Source of the DNA: Peptococcaceae bacterium
GTDB lineage: Bacteria > Bacillota > Peptococcia > Peptococcales > Peptococcaceae
Length of the DNA stretch: 58,290 nt
Assembly (NCBI GenBank): GCA_900759105.1
Contig: CAAETY010000010.1
Location: forward strand, 1-58,290
Reading direction: 5' to 3'
Within the stretch, counting starts at the first letter, position 1. The number at the start of each line of letters is the position of its first letter. The notes beneath the pieces were generated by a model. It saw only the letters and a list, made by a program, of their open reading frames with translations, was not told where the DNA came from and did not search any database. Positions 20,070 through 28,048 of the stretch are shown piece after piece. Both the position numbers and the translations under genes were made by a program.

Positions 20070-21602
20070 GTGATTACGATTAAAACGAAACAAATTAAGG
20101 CGAAACGCATGCAGGTCGTTAACAAAGGATATGGCGACACGGGTGCAAGCTTCAAAAAGAAGGCCCTCAAAGGTTTTATTGCGAACTCCGGGCATCCGAA
20201 GGATGACATTGATGCACATAACGCCACCTTAAGACAACGCAGTCGCATGTTATTCATGGGTGCGCCAATTGCAACGGCGGCACTCAAACGACAACGCACC
20301 AATGTTGTCGGAAGCGGACTGCAATTGAAGAGTACCATCGACCGTGATGTGTTAGGCATGAGCCAAGAAGACGCGGAAGCATGGCAGCGACAAGTCGAAG
20401 CGGAGTTTACCGTTTGGGCAGAGAACAAAAACGCTTGCGATGCAATCGGTGTTAATGATTTTTACGGACTACAGCAACTTGTGATGTTAGCATGGCCAAT
20501 GTCAGGCGATGTATTTGCATTAGTAAAGCACTACACGCCGACAGTACTGCAACCATATTCGTTAAGACTACAGCTCATTGAAGCGGACCGCGTTTGTACG
20601 CCGAGTACGGCAGCATTATTGGGTAGAAAAACCACAGGTTATGCAGATAACGGCAATCTCATCTATGACGGTGTAGAAGTCAATAAAAGCGGACGCATTA
20701 CCGCTTATTATGTGGCCAACAAATACCCGTCGGAAATTGGCGGAGAGATGCTGCAACATGCACGCGTGGAGGCCTATGGACGTAAATCCGGATTGCCGAA
20801 TATTATCCACGTGATGGATGCGGAACGTCCGGAACAATACAGAGGTGTGCCATATCTTGCGCAAGTCATGGAGCCGTTGTTGCAGATGCGACGATACACA
20901 GAGAGTGAGCTGATGGCGGCGTTGGTCCAGTCGTTTTTTACCGCTTTTGTGAAAACGCAGGCCGGAACCGACATGATGCCATTTAACGAAATAACGAGCG
21001 ATTCGGTGACGAGCGACCAGAACGACTACGAATTGGCACCGGGTGCCATTAACATCATGGAACCGGGGGAAGACGTGTCCTTTGGGACACCGTCACATCC
21101 TAACACCGGCTTTGACGTTTTTATGCGCGCTATGGCCGAACAGGTTGGTGCGGCGTTGGAAATACCGGCGGATTTATTGATGATGTCATTCAACAGTTCT
21201 TACTCCGCGAGCCGTGCGGCACTGCTGGAAGCATGGAAGGCATTCCGAATGCGCCGTCATTGGTTGGTTAAAGACTTCTGTGAGCCGGTATATGAATTGT
21301 GGCTCACGGAAGCGGTGGCATTAGGTCGCATAAAAGCGCCGGGCTTTTTGACAGACCCGCTTATTAGACGTGCATACCTTCGCGCCGAATGGATTGGACC
21401 AAGCCAAGGGCAATTGGATCCGGTGAAGGAAGTCAATGCGGCTGTAGCTGCCATTGACAATGGCTTATCGACACGTGAAGCAGAGGCAATCAAATTAAAT
21501 GGCAGCAAGTATGTAGCAAACGCAGACAAGCTGGCCATTGAAAACAGATTACTACGGCATGCTTATGCCGATGAAGGAGAAGACAATGAACAAACCGTAT
21601 GA
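20070..21602 (+). CDS. Portal protein, lambda B family
   Basis: This ~510-residue protein has ANSGHPKDDIDAHNATLRQRSR and RNVV-type motifs of phage_portal_2 proteins, and a C-terminal part ending near the protease start. It forms the ring through which DNA is packaged. The start is unclear: GTG 20070 overlaps AAAAGGAGG itself, whereas an ATT at 20079 has the ideal 8-nt spacing and ATG 20109 is further away. It overlaps the protease gene by 17 nt. Confidence 0.9.
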   Translation: MITIKTKQIKAKRMQVVNKGYGDTGASFKKKALKGFIANSGHPKDDIDAHNATLRQRSRMLFMGAPIATAALKRQRTNVVGSGLQLKSTIDRDVLGMSQEDAEAWQRQVEAEFTVWAENKNACDAIGVNDFYGLQQLVMLAWPMSGDVFALVKHYTPTVLQPYSLRLQLIEADRVCTPSTAALLGRKTTGYADNGNLIYDGVEVNKSGRITAYYVANKYPSEIGGEMLQHARVEAYGRKSGLPNIIHVMDAERPEQYRGVPYLAQVMEPLLQMRRYTESELMAALVQSFFTAFVKTQAGTDMMPFNEITSDSVTSDQNDYELAPGAINIMEPGEDVSFGTPSHPNTGFDVFMRAMAEQVGAALEIPADLLMMSFNSSYSASRAALLEAWKAFRMRRHWLVKDFCEPVYELWLTEAVALGRIKAPGFLTDPLIRRAYLRAEWIGPSQGQLDPVKEVNAAVAAIDNGLSTREAEAIKLNGSKYVANADKLAIENRLLRHAYADEGEDNEQTV

Positions 21603-22749
21603 AATCATTATGAAGAATGACGGTGAGGCCGAGGTCAACATGTACGGCGAAATCGTCACTACCAGACCGGTAGACTGGTGGACCGGAGAACCGGTGCAAG
21701 GTGATTTTATTGTTGTTGATGAGTTTCTCGAAGACATCGAAGGACTCAAAGACAAAACAAAAATCACCGTGCACATTAACAGTGGTGGTGGTGACCTCTA
21801 TGCAGGTCTCGCGATTTACAACCGACTCAAAGAGTTACCGGCGGAAATTATCACCGTGAACGACGGTCTAGCGGCATCCGCAGCGTCTGTCGTATTTCAG
21901 GCCGGCGATACCAGAAAAGTCAACGCAAGCAGCACGGTGATGGTGCACCAAGCGGCCGGTGGACTGTATGGATATTATCAAGTTGCGGATTTGGAAAAGG
22001 TCATCAACCAATTGGACTCTTGCAATAAAGCGGCTATCAACGTGTATGCCGAAGCAGGCGGAGCAGATAAGGATGAGCTCAAAGCGTTGTTAGATGCAGA
22101 ATCGTGGCTTGTTGGCCAAGAAGCAGTCGATGCAGGCTTGGCAGACGAAGTTATCGATGAGGTTGGAACCATCGTTATGAAGTTGTCTCATGATAAAAAA
22201 CGCCTTGATGTTAACGGCGTGCAATTATCAACAGGCGGCATGTCTAGACTCCCAACTGGGATTCCTGTGCAACCCGCCATAAAATCACCGACATCGGTTT
22301 CGGCCGTTGTGGGAAAAAATACGAACGAAGGGAGCAATATTATGGACGTGAAGAACATCGAAGAACTTGAAGCAAAGTATCCGGAACTTATCAATGAAGT
22401 GAAGGCGAAAGCATTTGCCGAAGGTAAAAAACAAGGTGAAATCGACGAAAACAAGCGATTGAAGGGCATCGAAAGCATTCAAGCGGCGGTTGTGAGCAAA
22501 GACCTCATTAACGAGGCGAAATATGGCGAAGAAAAAATGACTGCCGAACAACTTGCTTTTAAGGCCATGCAAGCGCAAGCGGAAGTTGGCATGACCGTAT
22601 TGGCGGACATCAAAGCGGACGCAGAAGAAAGCGGCGTAGATGATGTTACGACTGCACCTGTTGCCAGTGAACAAACGGAAGCGGACAAGCAAGCAGAAAA
22701 AATGAACATTGCAATTGCGAACTATAAGAAAAGAAATGGAGTGAAGTAA
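21586..22749 (+). CDS. ClpP-type prohead protease with C-terminal scaffold
   Basis: This 387-residue protein has an N-terminal S14 protease domain (about 15-205): INSGGGDLYAGLAIY, the Ser in DGLAASAASV, and His in VMVHQAAGG. The C-terminal part is charged and helical (EELEAKYPELINEVKAKAFA), as for scaffold. ATG 21586 has GAAGGAG upstream. A second in-frame start at 22342 would give the scaffold alone. The protease removes scaffold during head maturation. Confidence 0.9.
   Translation: MNKPYEIIMKNDGEAEVNMYGEIVTTRPVDWWTGEPVQGDFIVVDEFLEDIEGLKDKTKITVHINSGGGDLYAGLAIYNRLKELPAEIITVNDGLAASAASVVFQAGDTRKVNASSTVMVHQAAGGLYGYYQVADLEKVINQLDSCNKAAINVYAEAGGADKDELKALLDAESWLVGQEAVDAGLADEVIDEVGTIVMKLSHDKKRLDVNGVQLSTGGMSRLPTGIPVQPAIKSPTSVSAVVGKNTNEGSNIMDVKNIEELEAKYPELINEVKAKAFAEGKKQGEIDENKRLKGIESIQAAVVSKDLINEAKYGEEKMTAEQLAFKAMQAQAEVGMTVLADIKADAEESGVDDVTTAPVASEQTEADKQAEKMNIAIANYKKRNGVK
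22342..22749 (+). CDS. Nested scaffold protein (internal start)
   Basis: ATG 22342 is in frame with the protease gene and 7 nt after GGGAG. The 135-residue product (MDVKNIEELEAKYPELI...) is all helical and ends at the same stop, like lambda Nu3 inside gene C. Whether it is used is an inference from the ribosome site and domain border. Confidence 0.6.
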   Translation: MDVKNIEELEAKYPELINEVKAKAFAEGKKQGEIDENKRLKGIESIQAAVVSKDLINEAKYGEEKMTAEQLAFKAMQAQAEVGMTVLADIKADAEESGVDDVTTAPVASEQTEADKQAEKMNIAIANYKKRNGVK

Positions 22750-22751
22750 TC

Positions 22752-23120
22752 ATGGCTAGACCGATGTATCAAGACCTTAATCCGGTTGGGTATGACAAGT
22801 TGCTTTATAACGTTGACCAAGTGCCGGATGCTGTGACCGTAAAAATTGCAGCGTCTCAAGGGCAACTCGAAAGAGGTGCTGTGTTGGTTGGCACAGCCGG
22901 GGCAGAGGTATCACATTGCAGTAAAGTCTTAGCAGACACTGATGTCGTATATATTTTGGCAGAAGATATTGATGCAACAGAAGCAACCAATGCAACGGCG
23001 TACCGTACCGGTCACTTTTGCAGAGATGGCATCAACACCAAGTCCTATCAATTGACCGCGGCGGACGAAGAACACATGCGCAAAGAAGGCATCATCCTAT
23101 CTGATGCGCTTGAAGGTTAA
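22752..23120 (+). CDS. Head decoration protein, lambda D family
   Basis: This 122-residue protein has DQVPDAVTVKIAASQGQLERGAVLVG (in part) and VVYILAEDIDAT, typical of HDPD proteins that clamp the capsid after expansion. It lies between protease/scaffold and the major capsid gene. Confidence 0.87.
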   Translation: MARPMYQDLNPVGYDKLLYNVDQVPDAVTVKIAASQGQLERGAVLVGTAGAEVSHCSKVLADTDVVYILAEDIDATEATNATAYRTGHFCRDGINTKSYQLTAADEEHMRKEGIILSDALEG

Positions 23121-23134
23121 AAGGAGGTAATAAC

Positions 23135-24202
23135 ATGGCATTCAATTATTACGACACTGTTACTTTAGTAAATGCAACAGAACAATTAGAACCGGCAAAG
23201 AGCTTTTTAAGGGACAGATACTTTCCAACAAACGAAGCGACAGACGTTTTTGCAACCGCAGAAGTATTGATGGAGTACAAGGATGGGACTTCCATGATTG
23301 CGCCATTTGTAGCGCCACGCAAGGGCGGTGTTACTGTTCATCGTAAAGGCTACGAAGCAAAGCGCATGCAACCGCCACGCATTGCACCACGTCGCATGTT
23401 AACCATTGATGACCTCAATAAAAAGGGATTTGGCGAGGCGTTGATGTCTGGATTAACACCAGAAGAACGTCAAGATGTAATTTTGTTGCAAGACATCGCA
23501 GAGCTTTCAGATATGATTACACGCAGAGAAGAACAAATGGCTGCGGAAGTCATGCAAACCAATGCGTGCATCATGAAGCATATTGCTGATGACAAAGCAG
23601 ATGGCGATGAAATGGAAATTAAATTCTTTACAGAAAGCCAAAATCCGGCGAAATATACTCCAACAGGAAATTGGACGAAGGACTATGAAGGCATTGTTGC
23701 AGACCTTAGCATCATGGCGCGCACATTAACATCAAAAGGCCTTCCGGCAACAGAATTAATTGTTGGCGCAGATGTAGCCGATGCTTTGCTGTCTAATACA
23801 GCGCTTCAAAAAATGCTCGATATTCGCAACTTCGAAATCGGTCGCGTAGATCCGAAAGAGCTGCCAACCGGTGCAGCGCTTATTGCAACCTTGAATATCA
23901 AGGGAAGAATTATTGATGTTATTTGTTACGAAGAACAATATACCGACTTTGCAGATGGAAAACAAAAAGCATACATTGATCCAAAGAACATCATTATGAC
24001 CGCACCAGGTGCCGGCGTTACCGCTTACGGTGCGGTGTCACAAGTAGAAGCAGATGGCGAGGTGCACACCTACGCAGCGCAACGCGTACCTAAATTTATT
24101 TCCGACCAGCTGACAGACACCAGAACCGTCACTGTAACCTCTCATCCATTGGTAATGCCACGTGCCAAGAATGCATTTGTAGTAGCCAAAGTATTGGCGT
24201 AA
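23135..24202 (+). CDS. Major capsid protein, lambda E family
   Basis: This 355-residue protein has FLRDRYFPTNEA near the start, FVAPRKGGVTVHRKGYEAK, then RRMLTIDDL and a strand-rich second half (YTDFADGKQKAYIDPKNIIM). This matches the phage major capsid protein E family. AAAGGAGG precedes the ATG. Confidence 0.93.
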   Translation: MAFNYYDTVTLVNATEQLEPAKSFLRDRYFPTNEATDVFATAEVLMEYKDGTSMIAPFVAPRKGGVTVHRKGYEAKRMQPPRIAPRRMLTIDDLNKKGFGEALMSGLTPEERQDVILLQDIAELSDMITRREEQMAAEVMQTNACIMKHIADDKADGDEMEIKFFTESQNPAKYTPTGNWTKDYEGIVADLSIMARTLTSKGLPATELIVGADVADALLSNTALQKMLDIRNFEIGRVDPKELPTGAALIATLNIKGRIIDVICYEEQYTDFADGKQKAYIDPKNIIMTAPGAGVTAYGAVSQVEADGEVHTYAAQRVPKFISDQLTDTRTVTVTSHPLVMPRAKNAFVVAKVLA

Positions 24203-24216
24203 AGGAGGATAATGCT

Positions 24217-24570
24217 GTGATTAAAATCGTGTCAGGAACATATGGGTATCAAGACAAAAATGGCATCGTCAAAGCAAAAACACCAGATGATGCACCTTTT
24301 TCCCTTGAAAAATCCCAAGAAAAACGCCTTGTAGACTTAGGCGTTGCGGTCTATGTTGATCAAGAACCGGACCAAGTAGAAGATGATGTGCCGGTGTTTG
24401 ACGAAAACACAAACGCCAATGAACTCCGAAAAATCGCAAAGTCAATGGACATCGCCTTTCCGGTTGGCACTACAAAAAAAGAAATGGTTAAAATTTTAAG
24501 AGAACACACCGAAGAAACTGCAATCGACGATGATTTGGAAATGCCAGACATCGACGTGGTACTCGAATGA
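24217..24570 (+). CDS. Head protein with C-terminal HeH/SAP-like helix pair
   Basis: This 117-residue protein has a strand-rich N-terminus and an acidic linker, and the C-terminal part NANELRKIAKSMDIAFPVG...KKEMVKILREH is a helix-extension-helix unit of the SAP/LEM type that often binds DNA. It starts at GTG 24217, between capsid and connector genes. It is probably a head-tail connector accessory. Confidence 0.6.
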   Translation: MIKIVSGTYGYQDKNGIVKAKTPDDAPFSLEKSQEKRLVDLGVAVYVDQEPDQVEDDVPVFDENTNANELRKIAKSMDIAFPVGTTKKEMVKILREHTEETAIDDDLEMPDIDVVLE

Positions 24571-24887
24571 GCGGATTTAAAGACTGTGTCAACAAAGACC
24601 GACGCAATGTTTTCTTAAACCTTAATTTCTTTGCGGAAACCGTGCGCGTCGAAGGCGTGGAAATTCCGGTGGTTATTGATAACGACGAACTGAAAAAGCG
24701 CCAAGGCGGGCAGGAGCTCGCCATTGCCGAAAGTGCAACGTTATTCTATGCCATGGTGGAGGACTTGCCAACTCGACGCGCTAATGGTGAAAGTTTAAAT
24801 GTCAACGGGCGCGTTTGCACCGTGGACGATTGGAAGGAAGAAAACGGCATCGCCATCATTGTCCTGCAAGAACCAATCACAGCATAA
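24567..24887 (+). CDS. Head-tail connector, gpFII-like
   Basis: This 106-residue protein has NKDRRNVFLNLNFFAETVRV and IPVVIDNDELKKRQGG, as in gpFII/head-tail joining proteins. It overlaps the previous stop in ATGA style. It joins head to tail after packaging. Confidence 0.7.
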   Translation: MSGFKDCVNKDRRNVFLNLNFFAETVRVEGVEIPVVIDNDELKKRQGGQELAIAESATLFYAMVEDLPTRRANGESLNVNGRVCTVDDWKEENGIAIIVLQEPITA

Positions 24888-24899
24888 GGAGGAAACGGC

Positions 24900-25520
24900 A
24901 TGTCGGTTGTGAAAATTATTGACGACGTTGCAGAGTGGGCACAGTCTGAAATCTGTAACAGGGTGAAACTCAAAGAACCGCCACCAAATGATGCAGCAGC
25001 GGTTGACCAAGGATATCAATATAAAACAGTAACGCCACAAGCGTTCTCTCTCTTTGTGCCGGCGAAGGATAAACTACCGCCGGGAATTGTTTCGCCGGTG
25101 CCGTCTTTATGTGTCCGAGTTGTCGAAGGACAAGACACTCTGGACGGACGCGGCGGAAGCATCGTATTGCAATTCGTCTTCTCGACGTGGGATGTTGGCA
25201 CGCACGGGCTAGATCTTTTTGACCGCCAAAAGGATGGCAGCTATAAAAGATGGTCCGGACAAGAGGCTGCCGATTATTTTCGTGCCAATGCAGACGGATG
25301 GCGCGATGCTTGGAACTTTGTAGATACTGCGCTCAGAGAACTGGAAAGTCATACGGATGTTGCCGGGTATGAATTGGACCGCCAGTCGCCGATTGAATAC
25401 GGACCACTGGCGGACCAAGACGGCATTCCGGATTATTTTCCGTTTTGGTTTTGCTGGGTGCAATTTACGTTGAAATACACATTGATTCGGAATATCGAAA
25501 AAGTGGAAGAATATCTTTAG
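24900..25520 (+). CDS. Tail terminator/completion-like protein
   Basis: This 206-residue protein lies where tail-terminator genes stand in contractile-tailed prophages, between connector and sheath. It has a helical start, a strand-rich core (IVLQFVFSTWDVGTHG) and a C-terminal FPFWFCWVQFTLKYTL segment. The name rests on position and size. Confidence 0.5.
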   Translation: MSVVKIIDDVAEWAQSEICNRVKLKEPPPNDAAAVDQGYQYKTVTPQAFSLFVPAKDKLPPGIVSPVPSLCVRVVEGQDTLDGRGGSIVLQFVFSTWDVGTHGLDLFDRQKDGSYKRWSGQEAADYFRANADGWRDAWNFVDTALRELESHTDVAGYELDRQSPIEYGPLADQDGIPDYFPFWFCWVQFTLKYTLIRNIEKVEEYL

Positions 25521-25532
25521 AGGAGTGATTTT

Positions 25533-26990
25533 ATGGCCGTCTATAAACACGGCGCCTATGGGGAGCTGGCGAAAACTGTCTCTCAACCTACTAGGCAAAC
25601 GAGCACCATTGCAGTTTATGTGGGAACCGCACCGGTCAATCTTGTACGCGGTTACGATAAAAGCGTTAACAAGCCGGTGCTATTGAATGAATTGACACGC
25701 GCACGACGACAGGTGGGATATTCCAACGATTGGAATACATTTACGCTCTGCGAAGCCATCAAAGCACATTTTGATAATTCATTCGGCAATGCCGGCCCGA
25801 TTGTGGTTATTAACGTGTTGAATCCGGAAACACACAAAAAATCAAGCCCGGTCACGAAGTCCCTTACATTCATCAATAAACGCGCCACCATTGACGGGGA
25901 ATACATCATCCTCGACACATTGGTTCTTGCCGACAAGGTAGAAGGTGTGGACTTCACTATTGAATACGATTATGACGCAAAACAAACCGTATTGACTGAC
26001 ATCTCAGCAGATGGCATTAGCGAGTCAATCAATGCGACATACTCGGAAATTGATACAGCATCAATTAAAGCAGATGCAATTATTGGTGACATTACTGCGG
26101 AGGGCGTGTATACAGGCCTTGGCTGTGTGCAACGCGTTTATCCGGAACTAAACCTCATTCCAAACCTTATCGTTGCACCCGGGTGGAGCGACCAAAAGGC
26201 AGTGTATGAGGCAATGATTAGCGCATCAAACAAAATCAACGGACACTGGGATGCCTATGTCCTCGCAGATATGCCGGTAGAATCTACTGATACCATTGCA
26301 AAGGCGATTGAATGGAAAAACGCCAACGGATACACTGTGGAACGTTCAAAGATTTTTTGGCCACAAGGTCAAGACACAACCGGTGCAGTCTATCATCTAT
26401 CAACAGCGTGTGCTTGGCAAATGCTTCGCACGGATGCCACCCATAACGGTATCCCGATGGAGTCTCCGTCTAACAAGGAGACATTTATCGCCAAGCAGTA
26501 TTTTGGCCAAACGTCAAAAAATAATGGCTTCGACATTACCCAAGCCAACGAATTAAACGAAAATGGCATCACGACAGCCATTTATTGGGCGGCTCGTTGG
26601 GTATTGTGGGGACCGCATGGCGCAAAATATCAATTTGGCAAAGTGGCGGACAAGCGCGTTATTTTCGACAATTCTTTGCGCATGATGATGTATATGTCCA
26701 ATAGCTTCCAAGAAGAGCATGCGCTTACCATTGACTCTCCAATGACACGGGCTATGGCAGACACTATTAAACACCGCGAGCAAGAAAAAGCGGATGCGTT
26801 AGTAGCACAGGGGGCATTAATTGGCAAACCTGTGGTGTCTTTTGAAGAAGCGGAAAACTCTACCGCGGACCTTGTAGAAGGGAATTTTGTCTGGGGATTC
26901 GAAGGCACACCAACACCGCCGTTTAAGTCCGGAACATTGCAGGTGGCATATTCTGATGCCGGATTTAGTTCATACTTTGGGGAGGTGTAG
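25533..26990 (+). CDS. Contractile tail sheath protein
   Basis: This 485-residue protein has the sheath layout: N-terminal TIAVYVGTAPVNLVR, a middle domain, NGYTVERSKIFWPQGQDTTG, and the C-terminal VEGNFVWGFEGTPTPPFKSG. Sheath identifies a myovirus-type particle. It is followed 3 nt later by the tube gene. AGGAG precedes the ATG. Confidence 0.92.
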   Translation: MAVYKHGAYGELAKTVSQPTRQTSTIAVYVGTAPVNLVRGYDKSVNKPVLLNELTRARRQVGYSNDWNTFTLCEAIKAHFDNSFGNAGPIVVINVLNPETHKKSSPVTKSLTFINKRATIDGEYIILDTLVLADKVEGVDFTIEYDYDAKQTVLTDISADGISESINATYSEIDTASIKADAIIGDITAEGVYTGLGCVQRVYPELNLIPNLIVAPGWSDQKAVYEAMISASNKINGHWDAYVLADMPVESTDTIAKAIEWKNANGYTVERSKIFWPQGQDTTGAVYHLSTACAWQMLRTDATHNGIPMESPSNKETFIAKQYFGQTSKNNGFDITQANELNENGITTAIYWAARWVLWGPHGAKYQFGKVADKRVIFDNSLRMMMYMSNSFQEEHALTIDSPMTRAMADTIKHREQEKADALVAQGALIGKPVVSFEEAENSTADLVEGNFVWGFEGTPTPPFKSGTLQVAYSDAGFSSYFGEV

Positions 26991-26993
26991 AAT

Positions 26994-27500
26994 ATGCCAT
27001 TTGTACCAATTAGCGGACCAATTGTTAATGATACTGTTTATGCAGAAAATCAACTTGTGGCCAAAGACTGCGACATTAGTTTGCCGGAAATTGCGGCAAC
27101 ATTGGCAGAAGTAAGAGCAATGGGGAAAATGTCAGTGCCAATTTGGCAAATGCTCGAAGATATGGAAGCAACAATTAACAAAATAGGCGTTGACAACGGT
27201 CTGGCAAAAATGCTTAAGCCGGAGCCGATGACCATCGAAATTAGATTTGTATATATTAAAATTGATGCCGATAACAGCCAGACAAACATTGGATGCAAGG
27301 TATTCTTGCGTTGTGTACCGAAGGCCATTCCGGGCGCAGAGCTTAAGGTTGGCGAATCCATTGAGTGTGAAGTGCCGTTGTCCGTATCACGATATGAAAT
27401 GATTGTCGATGGACAGGAGCAATGGCTCATTGACCGTCTTGCAGGTATTTGCCGTGTAGATGGTAAAGACTACGCGCAGGATATTGAAAGCATGCTGTAA
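26994..27500 (+). CDS. Tail tube protein, FII family
   Basis: This 168-residue protein has DISLPEIAATLAEVRAMGKMSVP and the later VSRYEMIVDGQEQWLIDRL, typical of P2-type major tail tube proteins. Sheath and tube are transcribed together and end at a strong terminator. Confidence 0.88.
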   Translation: MPFVPISGPIVNDTVYAENQLVAKDCDISLPEIAATLAEVRAMGKMSVPIWQMLEDMEATINKIGVDNGLAKMLKPEPMTIEIRFVYIKIDADNSQTNIGCKVFLRCVPKAIPGAELKVGESIECEVPLSVSRYEMIVDGQEQWLIDRLAGICRVDGKDYAQDIESML

Positions 27501-27508
27501 TTGAATAG

Positions 27509-27535
27509 AGCCCCATTATGGGGCTTTTATTTTTT
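27509..27535 (+). terminator. Terminator inside the tail operon after the tube gene
   Basis: AGCCCC pairs with GGGGCT around a 5-nt loop, followed by TTTTATTTTTT. Partial termination here would give more sheath and tube than chaperone and tape measure. Confidence 0.75.
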
Positions 27536-27549
27536 AGGAGGAACAGAAA

Positions 27550-27924
27550 ATGAAGTTGTTATTGAAAAATCCTATTTTTATTAATGGCGTTGAAGTGAAC
27601 GAATTAGATTATGATACCAACAAAATCACACCAACTTTGTTTGCAAAAGCAGAAGCGGCTAAAAAGCAAGCGGCGGGAATGAAGAATGTTGCTATAGTGC
27701 CGGCGGTGGAGTTTGATTTTGCGCTGCATACCTATTTAGGATTTGCGGCTATTATCGCGGAAATGCCACACGTTGACTTCTTAGATCTTGAACGATTGCA
27801 TGGTGCCGATGTGGTAGATGTGATGAGAATCGGAAGAAATTTTATTTTGAAGTCGGAGGAATCGACGCCAAACGACTCCGACGCGCAATCAGAGAATATG
27901 CAAGAGAATTTAGTACAAGCGTGA
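27550..27924 (+). CDS. Tail assembly chaperone, short form
   Basis: This 124-residue protein is the zero-frame product of the chaperone gene before the tape measure (gpE/lambda G role). It is alpha-rich, with FDFALHTYLGFAAIIAEMPHVDFLDLE. AGGAGG precedes the ATG. A -1 slip near its end gives the long form. Confidence 0.75.
   Translation: MKLLLKNPIFINGVEVNELDYDTNKITPTLFAKAEAAKKQAAGMKNVAIVPAVEFDFALHTYLGFAAIIAEMPHVDFLDLERLHGADVVDVMRIGRNFILKSEESTPNDSDAQSENMQENLVQA
27837..27843 (+). promoter_or_regulatory. Programmed -1 frameshift site A-AAT-TTT
   Basis: The heptamer AAATTTT is in the correct phase (zero-frame codons AAT and TTT start at 27838 and 27841) for a tandem -1 slip to AAA-TTT. The -1 frame is open to 28046 and protein-like. 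Confidence 0.75.
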
Positions 27925-28046
27925 CCGACCTATCGAAGCGATCTGTCGTTGAATTCTTAACAGACTACAATGAGGCTGCGGAAGACGCCAAGAAAGAGCG
28001 AGAGCGACTCGATAAAGAAGCGAAAAAGATGCAAAGGAGGCGTTGA
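27843..28046 (+). CDS. Tail assembly chaperone, frameshift extension
   Basis: After a -1 slip the frame reads FEVGGIDAKRLRRAIREYAR and on through a highly charged helix (KKERERLDKEAKKMQRRR), stopping 2 nt before the tape-measure start. The fusion would be about 165 residues. Short and long forms of such chaperones wrap the tape measure during tail assembly. No ribosome site precedes this frame. Confidence 0.7.
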   Translation, partial: YFEVGGIDAKRLRRAIREYAREFSTSVTDLSKRSVVEFLTDYNEAAEDAKKERERLDKEAKKMQRRR

Positions 28047-28048
28047 AT

